Position numbers and translations under genes: made by a program
DNA from: Beroe ovata
Taxonomy: Eukaryota; Ctenophora; Nuda; Beroida; Beroidae
NCBI GenBank assembly: GCA_946803715.1
Contig: CAMPET010000070.1
Location: 174,659-238,658, forward strand
DNA: 64,000 nt
Direction: 5' to 3'
In this document: piece after piece, positions 37,891-50,700 of the stretch
Position numbering within the stretch: position 1 is the first letter of the stretch
How the letters are laid out: every line of letters starts with the position of its first letter
The notes under the pieces: generated by a model
What the model saw: the letters and a program-made list of their open reading frames with translations, nothing else
What the model was told of the DNA's origin: nothing
Databases searched by the model: none

Positions 37891-39217
37891 CTTTCACAGT
37901 GCTACAACTGCATGGAGAACCGTAAAGTTCGTATCTCATCATTACTCCTTCATCAAAACTTCCATCCGGCTGTGATAGAAATCAAAAATGGGGGAGGGTG
38001 AAATTCACAACATATCCGAACGTGAAATGTAATGAGAAGGGAGGTCATGTACGGATTAATGATTCACCATATTCATTTGGTTCATAGACGGGTTCTATCA
38101 AAATGTGCCATTGTGATTGACAAAAGGGCACATTCCCGCACATACATTCCCAGACACATTCACACACACACCCACACACACGTTACACACACATGGTGAT
38201 GTCATGATACCTACTACATAGCTTATATAAACGTCACGCAATACCAATAGTGAAAGTGGATGGAGTGGGAAAATTTTGAGTACCTATGAAATACGGAAAT
38301 AGTTGAAATCAAAGCGTCAGGGTAAAGGATGAGCGCGAACCATTTTTCTAACACAAAATTCTGGCAAAACAATAAAGGCCACAGTTTTAAAACATAATCC
38401 TAACTTATATATATAAGCGTCATGAAAAGTTATTTGAGAGGTTTTGACTGCATTTCGTCGTGTAGAAGTTTAAAATAGGCTATTGGCCACAACGGCATCA
38501 AAACACAGTGACAATGGCCCATTATCATCATCTCATTCGGAAAGCAAAAGTGAGTTCGAAATAGTTTCAAAATAAAGAGACATGTTTGACGTCATCCTCG
38601 AAAAATCAGTGGCCAAGAATTTTCCAGATCCGAAGATGGAATGGAAAAAACCACTCACATCTCAATCAAGAAACCCAGCTTATATTAAATCGAGACATTG
38701 AAAAGAAACAGTTTTCGAACACACTCACACACAGATCATTGGGGTAACGCACGAAAAACGTGTCTATCACAAAGGAGGATACTTTGATTGTGAAAAAGAC
38801 GGCAGTCTACGTTAATTAGATTGATGACCGGCGAGCGATGATCTGATCAAGAAATTCAAGGAAAATAGGACACTTTTCTTCGATTGATATGGAAATTCGA
38901 TAGAGAAGGCAATATAATATCGAATGAATGATAGGAATCTTAATTGGAGACTGATCATCGATAAAATTAATTTTTGCATCAATTCGGAAGAACTCGCTTG
39001 GAAAAATAACGAAATCACGAAAGATCACTGGTCTGGTGAAAGTATACATTTTGGAAACGTAAAACACAATGCTCCCACACAGATGTAAGGTATAGCGCGC
39101 GGCGCTATTTGCCACGTGCCACGCAATGACTATTACCATGTGTGTGTACTATACCGGGTCACGTGGGGTGATAGCGCGCGTTGATTGGCCGACGAGTATA
39201 CACGGCGAGTGACACAG

Positions 39218-39221
<4 letters not shown>

Positions 39222-39249
<28 letters not shown>

Positions 39250-39320
39250 AATTTTGTTCGTCCGAGTTTCTCATGGTCCTNGTGTGTGTGTGTCTGTGTG
39301 TGTATTTAGCAGTGTTTGAA
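39222..39320. repeat. GT microsatellite with lone N
   Basis: GT runs at 39222-39247 and 39282-39302 around a short unique stretch, with an N at 39281. Confidence 0.9.
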
Positions 39321-39973
39321 TGTAATGTATTCGACAGTACCTATTGGAGGTACCTATACAGGGGACATTCACTGAATTCAAAGGTACTCAAGTACGTCAC
39401 CCAGCTTTTTGAGTGATGTTTTTGAAAAACGGCCTGGGTTTCGCGTTCAACTTCTGGTCCGAACGTATCCCCATCATGGGGACCCCATGAGTCCAATTCC
39501 ATCGATATTAGAATACAGGCACAGCAGATTTGCTTATTTGAGTGCACCTGCGATACTCACAGTGCACTAAGAAAAACCTGCAACGTTTTAACACCAAAGC
39601 AAAGGAAAGCAGCGGCATGTGAGAACTCGTAATCTAATAATGTGACAGGCGAGATTTTTTTTATAAATTTTGTAAAAAATGTGTGTGAGCGGGTGTGTTT
39701 GTGCGTGTGTGTATGTGTCTCCTGCTTTAATCTCTTATCGCACACACGCGCCACAATTTTGGTGAGTCATTTTTATCTCGAAATATGAGATGCGCGCGCC
39801 ACAATACCTCACCAGCTCCTTCATAATTTTAATGAATTATGTCCATGTCGCGGGCTCCAAACGTACTGTGCCAGCCTCCTGGTAACACATATGTGTGTGT
39901 GCGTGCGTGCGTGTGTGTGCGTGTGTGTGTGTGTGCGTAGGTAGGTGTGTGGTTGTGTGTGCGTGTGTTTGTG

Positions 39974-40006
39974 TCCTTAACTCAGGACACACTCCTGAGT
40001 TAAGGA
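39974..40006. repeat. Perfect 14-bp inverted repeat (hairpin)
   Basis: TCCTTAACTCAGGA, 5-nt loop CACAC, then TCCTGAGTTAAGGA, at the edge of a GT array. It is not a terminator in this eukaryotic context; it could be a small fold-back in the repeat. Confidence 0.8.
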
Positions 40007-41708
40007 TAAGATTTAGAGAAATGGNGTCATGTGTTAGTGGTAGTCGGAGTGAAGTATGGTGACATGCAAGGGGAGATGAGGTGGATAATGTAGGAGTGGG
40101 TGTACCGGGTATTATTAGCCTGCATCCGAAAACGCTTGCGCAGATTATCAGTTAATCGTAATACTGACGCTGATTTCAGTGTCAATTACCCAATTACAAT
40201 ATCAGGGTCTCAGCATGAAGTCAGCGAGGAAAATATTAGGACTTTCATGATTTCGCAGGTGTCTTTTTCATCAATTTAGTCATTCTAAAAACTGTGAATA
40301 GGAAGGGAGAAATAATATAAATCGAGTTTGATTTCAACGTAATTTATCAGTACTATTATTTGTAACATATTATATCAAAACAAGAGATAATCCAACACAA
40401 AATAACATAATTGAATAAAATGTGTTAGGAATATATTATGCAAATCAAATTTAATGAAATAGTTGCACACAGTTTTCCGTAGAAACACCTTAAATTGGGT
40501 GCAAATACATAGTATGTGAATAAAACTCAAAATTAGGTGTGATATACATACATAGCTAATAAGTTTGTGACTCCTTTATAAATGAGACTCTTAATTTCAT
40601 AACAGTTTTCCAAAGAAAGCCCGGTCCTTTGAGCTCAAATCTAAAGAAAATAAACCCAGACTTTTGCAAATGAACCTTAAATCTAGAAAAACGAGATTCA
40701 CTAATGAATAATTGTGCTGGAAGGTCTTTGTGGCAGATAAAAGTTTAAACATTCAAAATCGATGACAGGACAAATGCGAATTCTCTCAATACGTATTCAA
40801 AAATGAGAGTTTAAAACTATAAATGTGTGTGTTTAAAAATTCAAATTTTCGTCATAGGTTACATCCTAAGTGAAACTGAAATCTGAAGCCTACGCTACTT
40901 GGGGTCCTTAAGTAATAAGGAAAATGTTCCACTCCATATAAAGTCATTAGGAAGGTTTTGTTTTGGAAGAATAAAGTCAGCTAGTTTCCAAACCGATGGA
41001 GAATTAACTGAATACGCTGATGACAGAATGATAACAAAGTTCTAGTTTTTATTTTTCGTGAGTGGGATCCATAACTTCATAAGTCTGATAACCTTTTCTT
41101 CCTTTCCCTGAAAAAAAACCCTTCATTCCTGTCTTCAGAATTCCAGCTATCGAGTTACAAATTATAGGTAAGACCAGCACTATATTCACAACGCCAACTA
41201 TTCACACACCAATTATAAGCCATACATAACTTAATTAATCGATAACTATCGAACCACGCCCCAAAATATTATTCTCAAACTTGATAATTTCGAACATAGT
41301 TTTGAACATTACTTTAACCGACAGTGAAAAAATATCGGCCGCTTCTTTGATCATTGATCGCAAAAAAAATCAGTGTCCTTTATAATTAGCCATTGCTGAA
41401 CCATAACAAATATATATATCGTGTAATTAGTAACAAAAATAGCAAACAAGAATTATAATGCGTTCAGTAATAATCGAACGACACTTTTCACAAAGAAGTT
41501 TTCCGGTCTGTGACAACAGCTGCAATTTGTGACAACAGAAAATATGATAGACAACAGTCTGACAAAAGCAGTATTTGTGACAAGTCCTGATTTAACAATA
41601 ATCGTCCACCCTTCTCTGTCTTTTCTCTCTCTCCTTCAGTCAAATCTCCGCACAGCATTTCAGTCCCGATCTTATTACACTAGATGATTCCAGAACCCCA
41701 CAAGTTCT

Positions 41709-41765
41709 GGTCTCACTCTGAACACGTGGTCTCACTCTGAACACGTGGTCTCACTCTGAACACGT
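41709..41765. repeat. 19-bp repeat x3, each unit with CACGTG
   Basis: GGTCTCACTCTGAACACGT is repeated exactly three times. Each junction creates CACGTG. It lies about 20 bp past the stop codon of the ANKLE1-like gene, so it is probably in its 3' untranslated region. Confidence 0.95.
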
Positions 41766-41784
41766 GGTCTCTCAAGGATCATCA

Positions 41785-44700
41785 TCACAACAACTCGTGT
41801 TTCTGCCACGATTTTTCCCCGTCACTAAGGTAGACGAGCATGGCTCTAAAGAGGAGGACCACGCCCAACTCAGAGACCTGGTCCCGAGACCAGGACGAGT
41901 AGGGACCGTGGAGGACTCCGCCCCGGGCATTGGTCACGTTGTGCAGACCTGTGAGAAGAGGAAGTGAGGAGTAGAGGAGGAAGGGGGAGGTGCGAGGGGG
42001 GAGGGGGAAGTGAGGAGTCAGAAGAATCAAGAAAGGGAACGGAAAATAGGGGAGAAATTAGGTCTACAGATTGAAAGAAAGGGCGGAGAGCTGTATGTCA
42101 GGGACTAGCGATGGGGAAGAAGTGCGGAAATGAGAGGGGAATGAGAGGGAAATGAGTCGAACACAATCCCTCACCTAGGGCGGAAACGAGAAGCGCTTGT
42201 CGGGTGAGTGCCTCCTCGTGACACACGCCGGATGGTTGAATGGTGAGGCTCACCACCCCGTACCCCTCTGACCACAGGGTCCGGATCCGCCTAACTTTAT
42301 TACTGTCCTGCGAGGGCATGCAGAAAATGACAGAGGTGCAAAGAGGTGCAGACTGCAGATTTATCAGTGACCGAGTAACAAAAAATGTCCTAAACAGGTA
42401 ATTGAAATCCAGGATAACATAATCCAGTCCAGTGCCATATTCAATGAGGAAATGGAAAGTTTTCCCCCACCTTCGTCCTGTTTGCAGCTTCCTGCATGTG
42501 TGCTAGAGGTCTGGACTTGGTACCACATCCAACGTGAAAGAGAGAGCTACAAAACACTCTGAAACACTCTTGCAGGGGCAGCTTAGCAGCTCGGATAGGC
42601 AGGTTCTGAAATATGGAGGGATATATATGTGAGCACCAATTTTACAAAAAAATTCAGGGATTATCGTGAAACTCAAATTTAAAACCCTGAAATCGGCAAG
42701 CGAAAACAAAACATTGATTATTCAATTTTTTACTTACCTTGGTGTATCTGGGGTCAAGAAGAATGTAAGTGAAGTATTGTTTGCTCGCCCCAAATGATTT
42801 GGAGATACTGTCGGTTTTGTGGATCACATTCTTCATAGGATATCCACGTAAACAGGATGTCAGCTGCTCAGAATAGCCTGAGAAAAAGTGAGGGTGAAAA
42901 GAAGTCGAGATTGGAGTGGTTCGTTTGTGAGATTCATCCTAAAATAGCGTGACTCGAGAGATTGATGAATTCCGAAATTCGTGTGAGCTAAAAATTTTCA
43001 AAAATTGGCTCAAAACTTTCACCCATAATACCTGAAATATCAGGAGTGTTCAGGCTCTGTATGTTCTGTGTGTTGTTGAATCGTCTAACCCCAGGTGTAG
43101 TCTCAGTGACTTGTCTCACCCATGAGCTCCATCTGCCGAGAAAATGAGAAATTTCACTTCAAGATGAAAAAGTGAGTGTAATCTCAGCTCAAGATGGGAG
43201 TTATAATACCCATTCGTCATTAGAATGATATTTGAAAATGTATTAACATAATGATTAAATGTTCATTGATTGGATGAGCTCTCAACTCTGTTGATTGTTA
43301 TAATTGGTAACTCATTCATCGAATTTCACAACAAACAAACCTGATTCTATCAGTTTCCCTCGGGCCGTCAGGAAACTGTGTAAACGCATCGCTCTTGTTA
43401 CGATGTTGCGGTTGAATGTTGAGCTCTGAGAAAATATCGTTAAGTTTTAACGACCATTTGTTGAAGAATATCATCCAGTTTCATTGAACCAGGTGGTTAA
43501 GTCTCCGATTGTTTTCAAATTTTGTTCAAATGAACAGAAGGCTGGAGTGAAGCCAGACTTTTGCGTGCGGCGCGAGACAAAAATCCTTTGCGCGCGCGGA
43601 TTCTTTGGTGAATTTACGCGCGCGCGTCAGATAAATGTCTTCGCGCGCTACGTATATGCACACGAAAATGATCAAGTGTTTTCACATTGTGCATAAGTTG
43701 CTGCAATTCCTTGTGTAAACAAATCAAGTGACCATTGACTGTGTAAACAGAGATAATTGTATCACATATAGCTCAATTCCCAGGGTTCTTGAATGAACTA
43801 TAGCGATGAATGAACGTTTCGAGAGGAAACATGAGACAGATGGTTTTTCTATGTTTTCAAATTGGGTTTCAAATTTCAAATTACAAAAACTCTCATACCG
43901 GTCATTTTCAAATGAACGACAAATGACTTACTGATGTTATGATTTCTGATGGAGTTTGAATCACTTTCTTCACTCTGACTCAACACATTACTTGTCTGCC
44001 TGCTGGGCCCTGAAAAAGGAGGAATGATTAGGGAAACCAAGAAAATTTCAGTTCCTCATTTCGCGATTCGAATTCATTACCGTGTTCATTCATTCAAAAG
44101 GAGTACTGAGCAAGGAGCTGTGTAGAATTGCTCATTAAAAAGTTAATTCCAAATGACAGAGTAAGTAATAATCCATGACCAAGTCATGAACTAATTAGCC
44201 ATTCTTAATTTGAGTAGCCCTTTTCAATTAGAGTCTAATCATCGCAATTATATTCCAATTAGGTATAAGTTGATCAAACTATGATTAACCATTCAATGTT
44301 TTGAGGAAATTAAGAGACAAAAGATTTGTACACACAGAAATAGGAATGTAAATTCCATTTTCGTGAAAGAAATTCCATCATGTTAACATGGACTTCCGAC
44401 CATTCAAGTTTACAAAAACGAGCTTCGGAAAGTTTTCGAAATTTTATGCAAATTGAGTGTAACATATTTTCCATTCTCGTCACAATTCACGCACTCATGG
44501 AAATTATCCTTGTGTTTACTTTCGAGAACTCCTACACAGAAAGTTTTGTTTTATCCACCTTTTGTTCTGGAAATTGAACATATTGTACAATTATTGTGTT
44601 TAAAGTAAACTGAACAATTGGCTCAGTTTCAGGAGAAAGGAAAGTGAGAAAGAAAGATAGAAAGAGAGTGAGATTGAGATCAAGAGAAGAAAAATTCCAA

Positions 44701-47700
44701 ACCCGGAGGGGTGTAAAAGTGTTCACTGTCCAACACCGCCTATGATGTTGTGTTGATGTACAAAGGGCTTTACCTAACAAGTGTTTTGTTCAAAGTATGA
44801 TAATTAAGGCTAAGTGAGCAGATGTGCTAATTAGAGAGAGAGAGAGACGGAGGATAATTAGATAATTACCCTTTCACTGTCAGTATTGAACAGTGAAATA
44901 CACTTATTCACGGCATACCATTGGTATCTATACACTAGCTACCTCACAGAGTTCCAAATCTTGACATTTTCAACTAATTTTACATATGAGAAACATTGAG
45001 ATTCATGGGGAGAGACAGATCTTGAGTGATCGGTATCATATTTGAGACTAATCACTTGAGAAATGTGAATACCTAGCAAAGTGAGGTAAGGTGAGGCTAA
45101 ATGAAGGATGTTGTGTTTGATTCAAGTTTCGAACTTATTATATTTCCTCATTCGAGAATGTCCCCCTTAATTCCACTGCGAAGTTTTCCAAAACAATCAT
45201 AACACACGAATGAGTACACCACAACTTTTCCTTGAGTAGGTGAATATTTGCTCCGATCTAAATATAAAGGGATCTTTTCCTTCCTCCCATATCGTAAGCT
45301 GATACCCCATAGATAAATTTTTCTGCCCCAACTCTCACAGACCATCGTATGAAAGAGAGCCCAAACCGAAAAAGATTACAAGAGGTGATATCTTACCGGC
45401 AAGGGGAGGGGAGGGGTTTGACCTCTTTGCACCACACCTTACATAGTTACATCTCACCTCTACTTCAATAATGTCCTAAATTTCTAAGACCACCACAACA
45501 AGCTATTTCGACACTGTCTCCGCCACTCACTACCACTTTACAACATGCACCCATCAAACCACGTGCCACGTGACGAGCAAACGAGCTCACGTGTTCTAAG
45601 TAGCACGTGACAATTTTGCAAGGATCCACTAAGTGACGTACCACACATACACACACACATAAGATTGCGAATATCACGTGATTCCTGATCATGTGTCATA
45701 CATTACTTGAATATAAAATGGGTGGTAACTGGTAATGCATGTCCAATGCCCATAGAGTACATTACTCAAATAGAGAACATTACTCAGAGTATTAGAGTAC
45801 ATAACTGCTTGAGTACTTTAATATTCTTGCGATTTCAAAGCTAGAATAAAGCTATATCCTGTATTTAGAGTACACACACTAACACAGACACACAAACATA
45901 CTTAATCATACACACTCTCTCTCTCTCTCACACACAAACACACACAATGTGGTCAGATAAAGTACATGCTTACCACATCCAATCTTATAAAAGAGAAGAC
46001 ACAAGTACCTATTATCAGAAATCTCATGTGGTCGTGACCTCTGAGACTTTTTCTGGTTCAAATTCCATTCATTTTAGTATTCAGCATGCTCCAATATATC
46101 AGCTTTGTGATGGAATTCATGCGGTAAATGAATCAAAACTACACTTTTGTGATGAAACTGAAAGCCGAGTATATCAGCAAGCATCGAATTACGTGAGCAG
46201 CTTGACCAGAATTTGTAGAGTTTCCTGAGAGAATTCATTCATGTTTAGAGATCCTGACACGACCATGAATTCCTTCATCAAGCAAAATCCAACATCAAGG
46301 CCCAGGACCACATTCTACCGACTAGAGATCCCGACTTTCATTTCTATACCGTGTATTCCAGCCCTCTCATTCTTGTCCATTACTCTGGATTCCAACCCGC
46401 TCGGAGCATAAGTCGACCTTATCATGGAGTGATGTCGCTCTATCGCAGAGCATACCTCTGTCCCAACATACCATTCTCCCTCACATCCCATTTCTCTCCG
46501 AGTATTCGCTCCCTTTCCTTGTTTTCCCCAGTTTGTTTTCTTTGGCTCTTGATCAAGATCAGTGTACACATATCATACACAGACATGGTAAATGGTAATG
46601 ACGTTTGGGGACGTATGCCCTGTCCGTCCCCTCTCTTCCCCATACACAATTCGTATAGTCATGAATCTCAGCCTCTCTCTAATCACTCCACCCCTCCTTT
46701 TAGCTCTCTTTCTAGCTCTCTTTCTCCCAACTAGCTCTCTTTCTACCTCTCTTTCTCCCAAATAGCTCTCTTTCTCCCTCAGTCCCCACTAGTGGTCCAA
46801 GCTCTCAACACACACACTCACTCATTATACTGCCAGCTGAGACCATCCTCGGTCCCTATGATCTCCCGTCCACCAATCACAACCCAGCTTTCACCCCACG
46901 TGCCACAATCCAGCCAATCACGACCCAGTATTCACTCCAACGTGCCACAATCCAACCAATAGGAGACTGCCACCACATTACACTACATGCTCTCACTCTC
47001 TCTCTCACTGCACTATATTATACCTAACTCAGCAATATAATATGAATCACGTGACTAATACACGTGTTCTGGGCCACGTGATATCGGAGTATTTATAGTT
47101 GTTCGGGTCCCCCTGGAGGAAAGGGTAGGGGGAGGGTGAGGCCCAGAGGGGCTCAAAACCCCTGGATTTCGTTGACAAGAGTCGGTGTGAGATGCCCCCT
47201 GTGTGTCAAACAGTAATTATGGAGAGAGGTGGATCTATCAGTGGGGTGATTTGTTTGCGATAAAAGTTTTGAAAATGGTCCCAAAATTGGATCAGGGTCA
47301 GCGATTGGGAAATGAGAGTGGAATTGAGAGTTGTTCGCACAGACGTCTCAATCCGCGAAGGATAATGAGATTTGTGATCAAATTAAATTCAATCATTCCA
47401 TCAGGACTTATATTATTTTATTCGCACCTCAATATAACAGTGCAATATATTACACTATAATAATGATAGTAGTGCAATAGTACACATCTGTGTAGTAGGG
47501 CACAAGCTGTGGTCAATTAACACTCACTTTTCGACTGTCCAATCAAAATGCTCCATTTGGGACACGTGACACTATTACATTCGAATTATAACAGTCTCGT
47601 ATATTTGATGAACACCATTCACTATTTATATTTTATGAAGGAGTCAAAACACACAAACACACACCCTCAACTTTAAAGAATGTAAATTCATTGTTCGGTC

Positions 47701-50700
47701 ACTGGTATTTTGATTGGATTTCTCATTAGGACCAATTTACACACGACCACAATTTGACATACTTTCCCAATTCAAGTACAGGCGGGCAGAGAATAAGTTT
47801 CTCCTTAAATCCATTCGGAGATCAGCGTTAGAAAAACATGGAATTTGTAGTAAATGGGGCACCCCTGGCTGGCCCTTTTCTGATCACTAACCATACTTCA
47901 TGCAGTGCAAAATGATTCCGATCTATGGATCGCAATAATTATCTCAGGAACATCGATTTCGTTATCGTCATGATCATAAATCAAAATATTTCCTGATCTT
48001 CTTTGATCAATAATTATCAGCGTAAGTGCGGTACAAATTAAACATCTATAATGAGCTCAGTCTGCGTTTAAATTACCCCACACTCACACACATTTATTGA
48101 ACTGAGGGAGGGTGTTTAAAATGAGTGGCTCCAGGGAGGGATGGAATGTAAGACTGTGTGTGTGTGTGTGTGTGTGTGTNNNNNNNNNNNNNNNNNNNNN
48201 NNNNNNNNNNNNNNNNNNNNNNNNNNNNNNNNNNNNNNNNNNNNNNNNNNNNNNNNNNNNNNNNNNNNNNNNNNNNNNNNNNNNNNNNNNNNNNNNNNNN
48301 NNNNGTGTGTGTGTGTGTGTGCGTGTTTGTGTGTTTGTGTGTGACATTGGATTCGAGAGTATAGTTGGGTAGGTAGTGGACAGTGGTTGTAGATAACTCA
48401 GCAAGAGCTCAATGAGACTTGATTTTGCATCAATCATCCTATAATATCGTAGATCTCAATATTGACGTTTAGTTGCATCCTAGGCTAAACAATTTTAAAC
48501 TAAAATCATGATTTGCAATAATTACATGCTCGTAGATCAGTAGATCACGCCCTATTGTAATCACAAGCTACGTCAAATCATGTCACAGAGTTTTAGATAA
48601 CAATCATGAATCCCAGAGGAATGCTTGTTTAGAGATAGAGTTCCAGATTAAATTTCAATCTTCATAAGAATTTCATGTATTCAATATTCAATATAATCCT
48701 CTCTCGTTAATATGGTGCTGGCCTTGACAGTCTGTCATATCAGTCATGAATAAAGTGACGTTTGACAGCCTGACATATAATGTTTGCTTGCTAAATGAGA
48801 AGAACGGATCATCGGATTGACATGAAACCAGGGCTGTTCGAATTTCAAATGGTCCCTGAAGTTTGAAACCAATCGGCCACGCTTTACCATTCAATTCCGA
48901 CATACTGAGAAACATACATCATTCACAACCTCTGCCACCATTCCCTAGCAATAGCATTACACTACCATCCTCATCCAATTCAATATATTCCACTGTTCTT
49001 CCACAATCACTACAGAAGGCTGGACCAATCGCAGCATGGTATGAGTGAGTGACATCCAATGAAATTACTCCTTCATCAACCACGTGACCTCAATGAGATT
49101 ACACTCTCTCTCCCTGCTACGTGGGGTATTTACAGTATTATATATTGGAGTGAGTGGGGGGAAGAGTGTTTATTAGAGGAGATGGGGCTACATTATTACT
49201 TCCATGATGATATATTGAATTCCCGAGTGTACATTGTACAATGTATATACATCAAGTTCACTGTAGAGCTAAATGTACAATGTGCAGTCTGAGAAACATT
49301 GTACACTTTTCATGTGCACACTGAGAGTTTTCATCGAAAAAACACACACATCGAAAAGTTTGTCTTTTATAAGAAGAGCGTCAATCTGAAGTTATACTTC
49401 ACTTTTGTTTATATTAAACACGGGAGCTCACTCAAGTGCTTGATGATAAGTACACTATCGAATATAGATTTTTATACTCAAACTATATCGATATTAGTGA
49501 TGAATGATGATCGAATGCAATTAGAGTGTTCCAATGTTTTCATCCTACATTGGTAATTGCTTGACACTTGAAATTCAAGTGAGAAGTCAAAATATGTGAG
49601 AAGTCAAAGGTAGGTAAGAATGCAATTTTAGCTTGTATGTTTCCAATGCAACAAAATGGATGCTATTCAATACCAATTCTTGTGTAAATCGTTCATTCAT
49701 AAACAAACAGTTAAAATTTACTGTATGTTTCATAGAAATAACTATTGAATTGGATTTTTAACTTTCTTTCAAGTAAGAGAATAAGACTGAATAAACCAGT
49801 TTTACTGAAGAACATCATCATTTTGTTTGTCGCATGAATGAAGGGAAATAACTCTCCCATCATCCTTTGGGCGGCTCTAAATCTGAATAGATTCAGTGCT
49901 AATTCAGCCATTTGAAACTTAGCAAGCAAGACAGAAAACAGTGGGCCAGAGTCCAAACATTCTGTCAGAAAACGAAGCATGAATTTACATCTAGACGTTC
50001 AAAATATGACAGCTAACTTGGTACATTAGCAAGCATGTATATTAGAAAAGGGGGAAGAATGGTACCTATCATAGTTTTCGAGAATTTTCCAAATCTTGGA
50101 GAATATTTATTTGAAATGTCCTCTGACATGAATGAATGTCGTGTTGACAGATAGCTCACATGAAAGGTGGCATTTTGGCATGTGTGGAGTCACAAAATAT
50201 TGTGATTTCTCAACAAAGATAGTGAAAGATATTGGTCTCTCATGTAGCACTGTTTCGCAATGAGTCAGGGATTTCAACACCTTTCATTTTGAAATTACTT
50301 ACCAGTTCATGATGCCAACGATCAAACTTTCAGCACTTTGGTATTCATAATAGCTATACAATTATAGGAATAATTCATCGCACCCAACCGCAAGAAATTA
50401 GGTTCAAAATGATGACCCTGAAGAGCTGTTCGACAGAAGACTCCTATTTCTAGTTCTAGTTCAGTAAGAAGTCAAGTGACTTTTAACCGAAAATCTGAGA
50501 AGAAACTAGGATTTTCCTCGATTTCTCGAAGAGTTAGCTCAAAAATTCCTCCAGATTCGAATTCTACGTCAAAAAATAGGCTAGATACACTTATTTCTAG
50601 TTCATATCCTGCAAATTTGCATTTGGCGGTTTTTTCGTATCAGTGTGTCCCATTGATTTTCGCAATTTTGCAGTGTTTGCTCCCACGTGTTTGAAATCGT

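Larger units (their letters stand above)
24850..41700. other. Gene-poor intergenic region, no coding exon supported
   Basis: About 17 kb with only short open frames and no recognisable domain, RNA gene or transposase. Contents: local direct repeats at 25108-25210, five tandem copies of a 10-bp unit at 28445-28494, a CACGTGCTTAATGCA pair at 27600-27645, a perfect 59-bp inverted repeat at 32522-32667, a ~42-bp minisatellite at 37750-37890, GT arrays at 39220-39320 and 39890-39970, a hairpin at 39974-40006, and repeated TTATGAAGGAGT words. Lone Ns at 31973, 32521, 39281 and 40025 mark contig joins. Confidence 0.5.
44010..50469. other. Left part of the ~9-kb ANKLE1 intron; no exon recognised
   Basis: No LEM motif or other protein match was seen on either strand. 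A cluster of CACGTG and CCAAT-type words lies at 45540-47095, GA/CT-rich sequence at 46660-46780, and a GT array with a 125-N gap at 48158-48342. The cluster could be a promoter or enhancer inside the intron; nothing in the sequence proves it. Confidence 0.5.

Noticed and set aside
45465-45692. 75-codon minus-strand frame with CVCVCV and many CACGTG codons
   Set aside because: The amino-acid pattern is produced by an AC repeat and E-box words; no coding signal.
46080-46110. tRNA-like B box (GGTTCAAATTCC near 46060)
   Set aside because: No A box or cloverleaf pairing at the required distance. No tRNA or rRNA gene is supported anywhere in the window.
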